Below, piece by piece: positions 27,887 through 37,053 of a stretch of 64,000 nt of DNA. Origin of the DNA: CAWGGS01 sp963822095 (GTDB taxonomy: Bacteria; Desulfobacterota; Desulfobulbia; Desulfobulbales; Desulfocapsaceae); NCBI GenBank assembly GCA_963822095.1, contig CAWGGS010000071.1, forward strand, positions 1 to 64,000, given 5' to 3'. Made by a program: the position numbers and the translations under genes. The notes below the pieces were generated by a model. That model was not told where the DNA came from. It saw only the letters and a program-made list of their open reading frames with translations, and ran no database searches. The number at the start of each line of letters is the position of its first letter. The first letter of the stretch is position 1.

Positions 27887-28429
27887 ATGCAACACTTTGA
27901 CGAATTGATTAGAGAAAGAAGAAGTATTAGAAGATTTGCCCTGAAAGAGGTTGAAGAAGAGAAAGTGACGGCAATTCTTGAAGCTGCACGCTGGGCACCC
28001 TCATGGGGCAATAGTCAATGCTGGCATTTTATAGTTATCAAGGACCGGATGAGGAAGGAAAAACTCTCACAAACATTGACGAAAAAAAATCCCGCGACGC
28101 TATCAATAAAAGATGCTCCTCTTGTTATTGCAGTTTGTGGGGAGTCCCAAAAATCGGGATTTTATAACGGAAAACAGATTACGCGATATAGGGATTGGCT
28201 TATGTTTGATCTTGGTCTGGCAACCCAGAATATCTGTTTGATGGCACACAAATTAGAACTTGGTTCGGTAATTGTCGGTGCCTTTGATCATAAAGCAGCA
28301 GAACAGGAAATGCACATACCAGACGGCTTTGAAGTAGTTGCCTTGCTTCCTCTTGGCTACCCCGACCATGCCCCTTCAGCTCCAAAGCGAAAAAACATCA
28401 GCGAATTCGTTCATCATGAACAATTCTGA
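27887..28429 (+). CDS. Nitroreductase-family FMN protein
   Basis: A 180-residue flavoprotein of the nitroreductase superfamily: ELIRERRSIRRF at the N-terminus binds FMN phosphate, AARWAPSWGNSQCWHFIVI is the second FMN block, and DLGLATQNICLMAHKLELGSVIVG with ALLPLGYPDHAP closes the fold. Such enzymes are dimers that reduce nitro compounds, quinones or unknown substrates with NAD(P)H. I prefer the ATG at 27887, preceded by AAGAGA; an in-frame ATG at 27842 lacks a ribosome site and abuts the R2 repeat. The gene is convergent with metF and shares a hairpin terminator with it. Confidence 0.88.
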   Translation: MQHFDELIRERRSIRRFALKEVEEEKVTAILEAARWAPSWGNSQCWHFIVIKDRMRKEKLSQTLTKKNPATLSIKDAPLVIAVCGESQKSGFYNGKQITRYRDWLMFDLGLATQNICLMAHKLELGSVIVGAFDHKAAEQEMHIPDGFEVVALLPLGYPDHAPSAPKRKNISEFVHHEQF

Positions 28430-28455
28430 GGAGATCTGCCTGTTCTGAATCGTCA

Positions 28456-28489
28456 TCAACAGGATCCGGGTGTTACCGGATCCTGTTGA
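28456..28489. terminator. Bidirectional terminator between nitroreductase and metF
   Basis: TCAACAGGATCCGG (28456-28469) and CCGGATCCTGTTGA (28476-28489) form a perfect 14-bp stem with a six-base loop. T-rich sequence follows on the + strand at about 28504-28510. It lies between convergent stop codons and can serve both genes. Confidence 0.85.
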
Positions 28490-28509
28490 TTTATAGGGTA
28501 GGTTTTTTT

Positions 28510-29454
28510 CTAGCTGAAAACGGGGCGGGGGAGTACTTTTGCCTGCTCAGCAATTTCCGGTACTTTGTGTTCCCATTCGATTGCCATCAGATGCACACCG
28601 TGAACACCCTTCATTTCCTTGAATTCTTCGATTTGTTCGCAGGCGATGTTGATACCCTCCTGGGCAACTTTGTTTTTCTCAACACCCTGCAGGCGTTTAA
28701 TAATATCGTCTGGAACATCCATGCCCGGCACTTTACCTTTCATATATTTGGCCATACCCACACTTTTCATTGGAGTTACTCCGGCTAATATATATATTTT
28801 TTCAGTCAGGCCTTCTTCGTTTGCGAGACGAATGAATTCACGGAACTTATCCATATTGTAAATACACTGTGTCTGAATAAAATCCGCACCGGCAGCAATC
28901 TTTTTTGCAAGACGATGAACACGCCATTCAAAAGGGTCTGCGAAGGGGTTACTGGCTGCTCCGATAAATAATTTCGGTTGTCCGTGCAGATCTTCACCAC
29001 TTAAAAATTTCCCTTCATCCCGCATCTGTTTGACCATGGATATCAATTGAATCGAGTCAATATCGAAAACACCTTTAGCGTCAGGATGGTCTCCGAATTT
29101 TTGGTGGTCGCCGGACAGGCAAAGCATGTTGCGAATGCCCAGAGCATATCCTCCCAAAATATCAGCCTGCATAGCCAGACGATTTCGGTCCCGGCAGACC
29201 ATCTGGTAATTTGGCTCGAGGCCTTCCTGGACTAAAATCAAAGATGCTGCCCAGCTTGCCATTCTGACCATAGCTGTCTGATTGTCGGTAATATTGACTG
29301 AATCGACATTTCCTTTGAGGAATTTTGTTTTTTCACGAACCTCGTTGACATCAGATCCCCGTGGAGGTCCCAGCTCACCAGTAAAAGCAAACTGACCCGA
29401 CGTGAGGACCTTTTCCAAGTTGCTTCCGGATTTGTAGTTGTTCTCTGTGCTCAT
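28510..29454 (-). CDS. metF: Methylenetetrahydrofolate reductase, MetF subunit
   Basis: A 314-residue (beta-alpha)8 flavoprotein that interconverts methylene- and methyl-tetrahydrofolate. Family blocks are FTGELGPPRGSD with the catalytic Glu, SVNITDNQTAMVRM, MLCLSGDHQKFGDHP for FAD, FIGAASNPFADP and GADFIQTQCIYNMDKF. AGGGGAT precedes the ATG. It is the last gene of the hdrA-mvhD-mvhD-hdrBC-metV-metF unit, so its reductant is probably delivered through MetV and the Hdr/MvhD proteins rather than directly by NADH. In this organism type it would run the methyl branch of the acetyl-CoA pathway in either direction. Confidence 0.93.
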   Translation of the reverse strand: MSTENNYKSGSNLEKVLTSGQFAFTGELGPPRGSDVNEVREKTKFLKGNVDSVNITDNQTAMVRMASWAASLILVQEGLEPNYQMVCRDRNRLAMQADILGGYALGIRNMLCLSGDHQKFGDHPDAKGVFDIDSIQLISMVKQMRDEGKFLSGEDLHGQPKLFIGAASNPFADPFEWRVHRLAKKIAAGADFIQTQCIYNMDKFREFIRLANEEGLTEKIYILAGVTPMKSVGMAKYMKGKVPGMDVPDDIIKRLQGVEKNKVAQEGINIACEQIEEFKEMKGVHGVHLMAIEWEHKVPEIAEQAKVLPRPVFS

Positions 29455-29517
29455 ATGTAATCCCCTGATTCTTATTAAGGGTATCTATGTGAATTCTAAT
29501 GTGATTTGTTCACCTGT

Positions 29518-30201
29518 TTATTTGGCCATCTTTTCGGGTTTTTTGTAACCTGGTTGAATGAGATTTCTTGGTATTTGATCACCCCATCCGCGTACATTAT
29601 TGAGTTGCTTTATAGAGTCCAGGCGATTTTGGCCCTTCAGGCGTTCGTAGATCATAAACCATGCACAGGGCTGCTCATCACTGATTTCGCAATTTCCTTT
29701 ATTGGTGCCGCCGCAGGGACCATTGTATAGGCCTTTGGCACACATTGTGACGGGACAGATCCCGCCGGTAAAACCAAGGACACATTGGCTGCAGGAGCGG
29801 CATCGCTCTTCATACCAACCGACTGCCTGGTTTACGGCCAGCCCCGTAGTATCGACTGCGGGAAAGGTAGGAATCAGCGGATATCTTTCAGCCAGAAACT
29901 GGATACCGACACCGCAGGCCATGGACATCAAGGCATCGAAATTTCCATCTTCGATGATATTGTCCAGTTCGGCGAGATATTCTCGATCACACTGCCTTTC
30001 AATGGTCTGTGCTTGGATATCGATAGGATCGTCATCGAGTCGTCTGGCCATTTCAATTTCAGTATTCAATATAGCGACCTCTTTTTCACCGCCTGCGAGG
30101 CAGACAGACACGCAGGTCCCGCATCCTACGTTCAGAACCTTTTTATAGCCCTGTAACATTGCCTTAATTTCGGCAAAGGGTTTTCTTTTGGCAACTATCA
30201 T
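29518..30201 (-). CDS. metV: MetV, Zn/Fe-S subunit of methylenetetrahydrofolate reductase
   Basis: A 227-residue cysteine-rich protein with VLNVGCGTCVSVCLAGGEKEV at the N-terminus and a C-terminal block RCRSCSQCVLGFTGGICPVTMC followed by GLYNGPCGGTNKGNCE and QPCAW, which is the MetV / MTHFR C-terminal domain pattern. It binds a zinc site and Fe-S clusters and passes electrons to MetF. The ATG at 30201 has GGAGGG seven bases upstream; the ORF extends to a TTG at 30213 that lacks one. It sits between the HdrBC-like selenoprotein and metF, as in the MetVF-Hdr-MvhD arrangement known from acetogens such as Moorella. Confidence 0.9.
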   Translation of the reverse strand: MIVAKRKPFAEIKAMLQGYKKVLNVGCGTCVSVCLAGGEKEVAILNTEIEMARRLDDDPIDIQAQTIERQCDREYLAELDNIIEDGNFDALMSMACGVGIQFLAERYPLIPTFPAVDTTGLAVNQAVGWYEERCRSCSQCVLGFTGGICPVTMCAKGLYNGPCGGTNKGNCEISDEQPCAWFMIYERLKGQNRLDSIKQLNNVRGWGDQIPRNLIQPGYKKPEKMAK

Positions 30202-30216
30202 AATTCCCTCCAAAAC

Positions 30217-30241
30217 GGGCCGGAACAGGTATGTCCGGCCC
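30217..30241 (-). terminator. Intercistronic hairpin upstream of metV
   Basis: GGGCCGGA and TCCGGCCC (30217-30224 and 30234-30241) form a perfect 8-bp GC-rich stem with a nine-base loop in the gap between the hdrBC-like gene and metV. The following bases on the - strand are only moderately T-rich, so it may be an attenuator or an mRNA-processing/stability element rather than a full stop. It overlaps no coding sequence. Confidence 0.5.
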
Positions 30242-30250
30242 TGGAAAATA

Positions 30251-31549
30251 CTAAAGACCTACTTCCGCAAGATCGGGTCCCAGGTATACTCTTTCATTTT
30301 CACCAAGCATTCCCATTGACAGGCAGATGAGCGTCCAAAGGTGAACGGTGTGCCAATGACCGTCATAATGTTCCTTCAGATCATGAATCTGGGCATGACA
30401 GTTATGACAAGGAGTGATGGCGTAATGTGCTCCGGTTTTCATTATCTGCTCGGCTTTCAACCTGCCGTATTCACGGCGCGCATCAGGAAATCCTGATTGC
30501 AGGAATCCGCCGCCGCCGCCGCAGCAGTAGTTGTTGGACATATTCGGCGTCATATCGATGAAGTTTTCTTCGCCGACCACCTTTTTTACGACATAGCGAA
30601 GATCTTCGGCAACCGGATCACCATAGGTCTTTCTGACAAGCTGGCATGGATCCTGAACAGTGAAGGTGACCTTGAGGTCCTTATTCCAGTCAGAATTGAC
30701 TGGAAGTTTTCCTTCGCGTATCCATTTTGCGTAATATTGGATGATGCTGGCAATTTCAAATTTATAGGGGATGTTGAATTTTTTCAGTCCGGCCCGGACT
30801 GCAAAGAGTTCGTGGCCTCACTCCGTGTTGAGCCACACCTTGCAACCCAGATCCTCCACAGCTTTTGCCTTGACTCTGACGATATGTTCCCAGGCCTTAT
30901 CATCAGTGAGAAACATACAGTAGTTTTCAGCTGCCCATCCCTTGGAGCCGTAGGTCCAGTCGGCATCAACCTTGTTAAGAATCTTCCATAGCGGAATCAT
31001 CTCATCAGGTTCGGTCACCGGCTCTCTCGAATTCTGGTTCAGGAAAAAATAAGCCCCTTCTTTATCCATCGGGACTTTAAGCTTTTCAAAACCGGGCTGT
31101 GTTTCACGTACTTCCTGGGCGACGTCTTCAACCACAAAGCGCCAGTCTTCTTCTGTTGCTCCCATTGCACTGCAGGTATCATTGCGTAGTGCCATGTCGC
31201 ATGAGCCGAGAATACCTTTAGGGCGTTGATCTCGAGGTCTCTGGTTTCTTAGATTGAAAATCAACTGGGGAATGTCAATTTTCATCGGGCATACGTAAAT
31301 GCAGCGTTGACACATGGTACACATCCACGGCCAGTTGGATGCCAGGAGTTCTTCATCCATCCCTAATGCGGCCATGCGCAGAACTTTTCTTGGATCCAAT
31401 CCTTCCAACCCGGTGGCAGGGCAACCGGAAGAACAGGCACCACATGTTAAACACATATCGAGATTTCCGCCTTCAGGCAGGATCCCTTTGACCGTGTCCA
31501 TAAACCTGCTTTTCTTTTTACCGCCTATTTTTATTGCTTCTTCAGACAT
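30251..31549 (-). CDS. HdrBC/DsrK-like iron-sulfur selenoprotein (UGA at 30818-30820)
   Basis: A 432-residue protein if UGA is read as selenocysteine. Residues 33-43 and 77-87 are two [4Fe-4S] sites (CLTCGACSSGCP; CTMCQRCIYVCP) like HdrC. The C-terminal half is a CCG domain as in HdrB/HdrD/DsrK: Cys302 in QDPCQL, Cys342-343 in NYCCGGGGG and Cys381/Cys384 in TPCHNCH. The frame passes through one in-frame TGA at residue 244 in NTE-U-GH, where related proteins have ECGH. On both sides the sequence is intact family sequence (KVWLNTE before, GHELFAVRAGLKKF after) with no frame change. AAGGAG precedes the ATG. A single-call ORF finder splits it into 30818-31549 and 30251-30580. It should carry electrons between HdrA and MetV/MetF. 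Confidence 0.88.
30785..30820 (-). promoter_or_regulatory. Sec codon and candidate bacterial SECIS hairpin
   Basis: The in-frame TGA is at 30820-30818 (- strand). Sixteen bases downstream, CAGTCCG and CGGACTG (30801-30785) make a perfect 7-bp stem with a GGC loop. A short stem-loop at this distance is what SelB needs to recode UGA in bacteria. The loop does not contain an obvious GU pair, so the assignment is tentative. Confidence 0.6.
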
Positions 31550-31564
31550 AGGTAGCTCCTTTAA

Positions 31565-31999
31565 TTAGGCATTTACTGCCTTCTTCAACTTATCCTTCAA
31601 AGGGTTCGGTCCGAGCGAAAGGATATGCTCGGTCATTTCTTGGGCATATTTTGCGAAGGTTGGCCCTTCTCCCGACGAAAGGTTATACATCCTGACGCGG
31701 TCACCTTCGATACCGATTTCTTCTAATAGATCATGGACGTATTCGACCCGTTCACGGCATCGGAGATTTCCCTGGTTATAATGACAGTTGCCTTCAAGGC
31801 AGCCGACACAGTAGACACCGTCGGCACCCTCCTGGAAACATCGTAACAGGTGCATCACATCCACTTTTCCTGTACAAGGAACCCGGATTATTCGTATGTT
31901 TGTCGGGTATGTAAGTCGCATGGAACCTGCCAGGTCCGCAGCTGAATACCCTCAGTAATCACAACAAAATGCTATGATAGTCGGTTCGAAATCACTCAT
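31565..31999 (-). CDS. mvhD: MvhD-like [2Fe-2S] selenoprotein, copy 2
   Basis: A 144-residue protein if the TGA at 31952-31954 is read as selenocysteine (residue 16). MvhD proteins begin with a CCxxC-type cluster site; here it reads FCCDY-U-GYSAADLAG. The rest is intact: RVPCTGKVDVMHLLRCFQEG, then GVYCVGCLEGNCHY and RCRERV. MvhD carries a [2Fe-2S] cluster and passes electrons to HdrA. The ATG at 31999 has AGGAGG ten bases upstream. It is nearly identical to copy 1 except for the last ten residues (KDKLKKAVNA here). An ORF finder that treats UGA as stop would start this gene late, at 31921. Confidence 0.9.
31952..31954 (-). other. Selenocysteine UGA codon, mvhD copy 2
   Basis: TGA in frame at residue 16, replacing the third Cys of the MvhD CCxxC motif. 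Just downstream, GGACCT and AGGTTCC can pair around a GGC loop (one bulged base), the same loop as in the hdrBC-like gene, which supports a SECIS-type hairpin. Confidence 0.8.
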
Positions 32000-32173
32000 T
32001 GCATGCAATCCTCCTAGCGGCTGTGCATTCTTTTGAAAAGCTCAGGGGATATGTTTTGTAACCCTGGAGATTCATAGACCCTGTTGGGCAAGGGATCGCC
32101 CAGGGTTCGGGCCATTCCTCATCTCCCCTGCGATTTTCAGTGGTAGCTTTCATAGACACATGACTTGCCGTGT

Positions 32174-32611
32174 TTATGCAAGAGCAGCATGCTTTGCGGA
32201 CTTTGCCTTTAAAGGATTAGGACCCAAAGCCATAATATGCTCAGTCATTTCCTGGGCAAACTTGGCAAAGGTAGGACCTTCTCCCGACGAAAGGTTATAC
32301 ATCCTTACACGATCACCTTCGATACCGATTTCCTCTAAAAGGTCGTGGATATAACCGACACGTTCACGGCATCGGAGATTTCCCTGATTGTAATGACAGT
32401 TCCCTTCCAGGCAACCGACGCAGTAAACACCGTCGGCACCTTCCTGAAAACATCGTAACAGGTGCATCACATCCACTTTTCCGGTACAGGGGACCCGGAT
32501 AATTCTTATATTCGTTGGGTATGTCAATCGCATGGAACCTGCCAGGTCCGCAGCTGAATACCCTCAGTAATCACAACAGAATGCTATGATAGTCGGTTCA
32601 AAATCAGCCAT
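32174..32611 (-). CDS. mvhD: MvhD-like [2Fe-2S] selenoprotein, copy 1
   Basis: A 145-residue protein if the TGA at 32564-32566 is read as selenocysteine (residue 16, FCCDY-U-GY). The ATG at 32611 overlaps the hdrA stop (TAATG), so it is translationally coupled to hdrA, as expected for a direct HdrA partner. The body matches copy 2 almost residue for residue (differences such as VGYIHD against VEYVHD), and the tail reads KAKSAKHAALA. About 170 bases separate the two copies, including a hairpin-forming stretch at about 32078-32106. This copy is probably the ancestral one and copy 2 a tandem duplicate. Confidence 0.9.
32564..32566 (-). other. Selenocysteine UGA codon, mvhD copy 1
   Basis: TGA in frame at residue 16 with the same flanking codons and the same GGC-loop hairpin potential as copy 2. 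Upstream (MADFEPTIIAF) and downstream (GYSAADLAGSMRL) sequence is intact MvhD. Confidence 0.8.
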
Positions 32612-35600
32612 TATATCCCTCCTGCCATCAGTGTATCTATCGCACACGTAATCTGATCGTCTTCGTAGTTATTAAGCCGGATAGTCTGTCTCGGGCATAC
32701 GCATGCACAAACTCCACATCCCTGACACAGTGCCGGGTCGATCACGACTTCCCCTTTCTCCACATCAAAATACGGGACTTCAAACGGACAGGAGCGGACA
32801 CATGTCAAACATTTAACGCAATGGTCCGTGTCCACCTGAGCCTTGATGGCCGACAGTTTGATTTTATCCTTGGAGAGGAATGTTACGGCCCGTGATGCTG
32901 CCGCATTGGCTTGAATTATGGTTTCGGAGACGAGTTTAGGACCGTGAGCTGTGCCGCACAGGAACACACCATCGCTTCCCATATCTACCGGCCGGAGCTT
33001 AACATGGGCCTCGAGGAAAAATCCTTCGGGGTTTCTGTTTAGCTTCATTTTACTGCCGATCTCTTCAGAATTGGCAGGGAAAACCCCTGCGCTGAGTGTC
33101 AGTAGATCGGAACGAATTTCGATGTCTCTTTGTAATACATGATCCTTGACCGTGACGAGAATTCCCTTATCGGAGGCCGTAGCAACCGGTGGGTTGTCTT
33201 TCTGGAACCGAATAAAGATGACACCCTGCTTTCTCGCCTCAGTGTAATAGTCTTCCATAAAACCATACATACGCATGTCGCGATAAAGAATGTAGACTTG
33301 CGTGTCTGGATTGTTTTTCTTGATAGCCAGAGCATTTTTTACAGCCGACTGGCAGCAGATTCTTGAGCAGTTTGGACGCTCTTCGTTTCGGGAGCCGACG
33401 CATTGAATCATTACGACGGAATCAAGATCAGAAGCACCTTTTTCCGCAAGTCTGTCGCTGAGCTGGAGTTGGGTGACTACACGGTCATCTTCGCCGTAAA
33501 GGAACTCTTTCGGTGTGTATTCACCCGCTCCTGTGGCAACGATGATTATACCGTGTTCAATGAGTTGGGGCTCATTACCGCTGGCCTGCACTGTGGTTTT
33601 GAAATTTCCCTGGAAACCTTCGAAGTCTACAATTTCTGTATTTGTGAGAACAGTGATTTTCTCGTCGGCAGTGACCTGGCCTATAAGTTGATCAAGGTAA
33701 GGTTTGACATCGGCTCCCTCAAGGGTGCGATGCAGTTTCCGTCCCATACCGCCGAGTTGGTCTTGTTTCTCGATCAGGGTGGACTCAAATCCTTGTTTTG
33801 AAAGATCAATGGCTGCATTCATGCCGGCAATTCCGCCGCCCACAACCAGAGCTCTTTTGTTTACAGGAATGACTTTGCCTTTGAGAGGTTTCAAACGTAC
33901 GGCGCGGGAGACAGCCATGCGGACAAGATCCTTTGCCTTTTCCGTGGCAAGTTCCGGATTATATGCATGGACCCATGAGTCCTGATTTCTGATATTTGCC
34001 ATCTCGAAAAGGTATCTGTTCAACCCGCAAGCCTCCAGGGTTTCCATGAACATGGGTGCATGGGTCTTCGGGCTGCAAGAGGCTACCACTACTCGATTCA
34101 GGCCTTCTTCTAAAATCTTATCTTTAATCTTTCCTTGGGTATCCTGGCTGCAGGTAAACAGGTTGCTGTCGGTGAAAACCACACCGGGAAGCGTTGCAGC
34201 ATATTCCTGCACTCCGGGAACATCTATGACGCCGGCGATATTCGAACCGCAATTGCAGACAAAGACTCCGACCCGCGGTTCCTGCCCGGAGATATCAATC
34301 TCATCGGGGACCTCAATCACTTTGGTATCCGTTCCTCTTGATTCTGCGATCAGGCAACCGGCAAGTCCTGCCGCGGCGCTTGCTTCGGTAACCGAGGCTG
34401 GAATATCCTTGGGGCCCTGGGATGTGCCGCAGGTGTAAATACCAGGTCTGGAAGAGGCAAGCGGCGTGAAGGGCTCACTGGCAATAAACTTATGTTTATT
34501 GATGGCCACTCCAAGTCTATCTGCGAGGTCGAGGGAACTCTTTGGAACTTCTAGACCGACGGAAAGGACGAGCATGTCGAACTCTTCTTCCAGGATAGTG
34601 CCGTTTTCATCGGCAAAACGCAGGATGAGATTTCTGTTTTCCGGGTTTTCAATAACCGAATGAACCCTGGCTTTGACAAACCGGATACCGTCACGGTCTT
34701 TCGCACGGTTGTAATACTCTTCGTAATCTTTACCGAAGGATCGGATGTCCATATAGAAAATGGCCGCATCAAGATCTCCGCCAGCATGCTCCTTGGCGAT
34801 CATTGCATCCTTGATCGCATACATACAGCAAACCGACGAGCAATAGGTGTTTCCACACTTATTGGTATCCCTGGATCCGATACACTGGAGCCAGGCAATC
34901 TTTTTCGGTTCCTGTTGATCAGTCGGTCTAACAACATGGCCAAGGCAGGGACCACTGGAACTCAAAAGTCTTTCGAATTCAAGACTGGTGACAACATTTG
35001 GATTTTTCTTGTAGAGATAAAGTTCCGATAATGGGGTAGGATCGAAGGGTTTTGCGCCTGATGAGAGAATAACCGAGCCGACCGTAATATCTTTAGTTTC
35101 TGGTTTTTGCGTATGATCCACTGCTTTGGCCAGACATGCCTCAACGCATTGGTAGCATTCTGAACAGATCCCGCAATTCAGGCAACGTGATGCCTCGAGT
35201 TTTGCTTCTTCCTCATTGTATCCATAAGAGACTTCGAGGAAATTGCATTCTCGGGCTTCGGGATCAAGGCAGTTTACTTTGACCCTGTCCTTTCTAACTT
35301 CACCTTCGATATCTGGTCTGACAAACTCCCATTCCTTGTCTCGACCTTCTCTGAGGTCTTGTCCGTTGATAAAACGATGGATGCTTTCTGCTACTTCTTT
35401 TCCGCAGGCTACAGCTTCAACAACTGATTTCGGACCATAGAAAGCGTCGCCGCCTGCAAAAACCCAGTCTATAGGGGTCTGAAGTGTTACCGAATCAGCT
35501 TCAAGGCCGCCGGGGCGTGAGATGGCGATTCCTTGCTCTTTGATTCCTTCCAAATTGGTGCTTTGACCAATGGAAACAATGACAGTATCGCAGAAGAAGG

Positions 35601-37053
35601 GCTGACAGACAGATTCATCATATTGAGGATTAAAGCGGCCGCTGTCATCAAAGACATTTGTACAGCTCTTGAACTCTATTCCAGAGACTCTTTTATCATT
35701 TTTATCAATAAAAAAGCTCTTGGGGCCATAGCTGTTGACAATCTTGATATCTCCTTCCAGAGCTTCTTCTATTTCATGCTCCCAGGCTGGCATCTCTTCC
35801 CGGCGTTCAAGGCAGAGAAGGGTAACATTTTTTGCACCAAGACGTTTTGCGGTCAGTGCCACATCGATGGCGACGTTGCCACCTCCGACCACAATAACGT
35901 CATTGCCGATTTCCGGCTTTTTCCCCATGGATGCATCTCGCAGGAAATCAACACCCTGTAGAACACCGGATATGTCCTCGTTTGGAATACCTAGATTTCT
36001 ACCGTTATGCAGGCCGATGGCGAGAAAGACTGCGGCATAACCATCTTTTTTCAGGCTGTCCAGAGTGATGTCTTTACCGAAATTCACCCCGCATTTGATT
36101 TCGGCGCCCATATCCTGAACTACCTTGATTTCTGCGGCCAGGATATCTCTTGGCAGGCGATATTCGGGTATACCATAACGCATCATGCCGCCTGGATCGG
36201 GGAGTTTTTCAAAAATTGTTACTGTATACCCCTGTTGCAGCAGGTAGTAAGCAGCGGTTACCCCAGAAGGACCAGAGCCGATGATTGCGACTTTTTCACT
36301 TCGTTTGTCAGCAGTAATTTCAGGGATAAAATACTTGTTTTGATCTTTTTCATAATCAGCAAGGAACCTATGCAATTCCCTGATAGCCAAAGGTTGATCA
36401 ACCTCGTAGCGTGTACATTCACCCTCACAAGGATGATGGCAGACGCGGCCGCAAACGCCTGGGAAAGGATGTTCCTGTTTGAAAAGTTTCAGTGCTTGAT
36501 CGTATTTTCCCTCATTGATCAAGGCAATATAACCTTGAATGCTGACGTGTGCTGGACATGTAGCCTTGCAGGGCGCTGTTCCTCGTTTAGTGATACCAAA
36601 TCCTCCGGGAATTGCTTGAGGATATTGTTTGAATATTGCCCTTCGAAAATCAAGATTTTCATTGTATTCATTTGGAAGGGGAACAGGGCAGACCTTTGCG
36701 CATTCGCCGCAGCTTGTGCATTTCAGAAGGTCCACGTATCGGGGGTTTATGTGAATTTTTGAAGTGAAATTTCCAGGCTCACCTTCGATACCTAAAAGTT
36801 CCGTGTTTGTCAAAAGTTCAATGTTAAGGTGACGGCCGACCTCGACCAGTTTTGGTGAGATTACTCACATCGCACAGTCGTTGGTCGGGAAGGTCTTGTC
36901 CAGTTGAGACATTACTCCGCCGATAGCAGATGATTTCTCAACCAGATAGACGTAATAACCAGATTCAGCCAGGTCAAGCGATGCCTGCATACCTGCAATA
37001 CCAGCTCCTACAACCATAACCGATCCACTCTTTTTGTTCGTGCCAGATCCCAT
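32611..37053 (-). CDS. hdrA: HdrA selenoprotein fused to a GltD-like NAD(P)H/FAD module
   Basis: About 1480 residues if the TGA at 36865-36867 is read as selenocysteine. In order: HdrA FAD motif GAGIAGMQA (residues 16-24), Sec63 in DCAM-U-VISPKL where HdrA has Cys, a ferredoxin site (Cys112, 115, 118, 122), then a GltD/NfnB-like insert with CPAHV and CGRVC-HPCE cysteines (about 162-213), FAD site GSGPSG (259-264) and NAD(P)H site GGGNVAID (390-397). A first HdrA catalytic half follows, then a second HdrA-like FAD domain (VVGGGIAGM near 1090) and two C-terminal [4Fe-4S] sites (Cys1412-1422, Cys1443-1453). AAGGAGT precedes the ATG at 37053. HdrA is the usual electron-bifurcating FAD subunit; the insert suggests NAD(P)H entry. 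Typical HdrA is near 650 residues, so this is more than double. Confidence 0.9.
36865..36867 (-). other. Selenocysteine UGA codon, hdrA
   Basis: TGA in frame at residue 63, in NDCAM-U-VISPKLVEV, a known selenocysteine position in some HdrA proteins. Downstream family sequence continues in the same frame. A candidate hairpin (AGGT pairing with ACCT around a CGGCCGTC loop) lies about 25 bases on, but it is weaker than in the other genes. Confidence 0.85.

Noticed and set aside
30818..31549. Reading the hdrBC-like, mvhD and hdrA genes as pseudogenes broken by stop codons
   Set aside because: All four breaks are TGA with no frame change, each at a family Cys, in otherwise perfect genes. Four independent nonsense mutations of this exact kind are far less likely than selenocysteine.
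36007..36762. 251-codon frame on the + strand opposite hdrA
   Set aside because: It is antisense to clear HdrA coding sequence and looks like the shadow of it.
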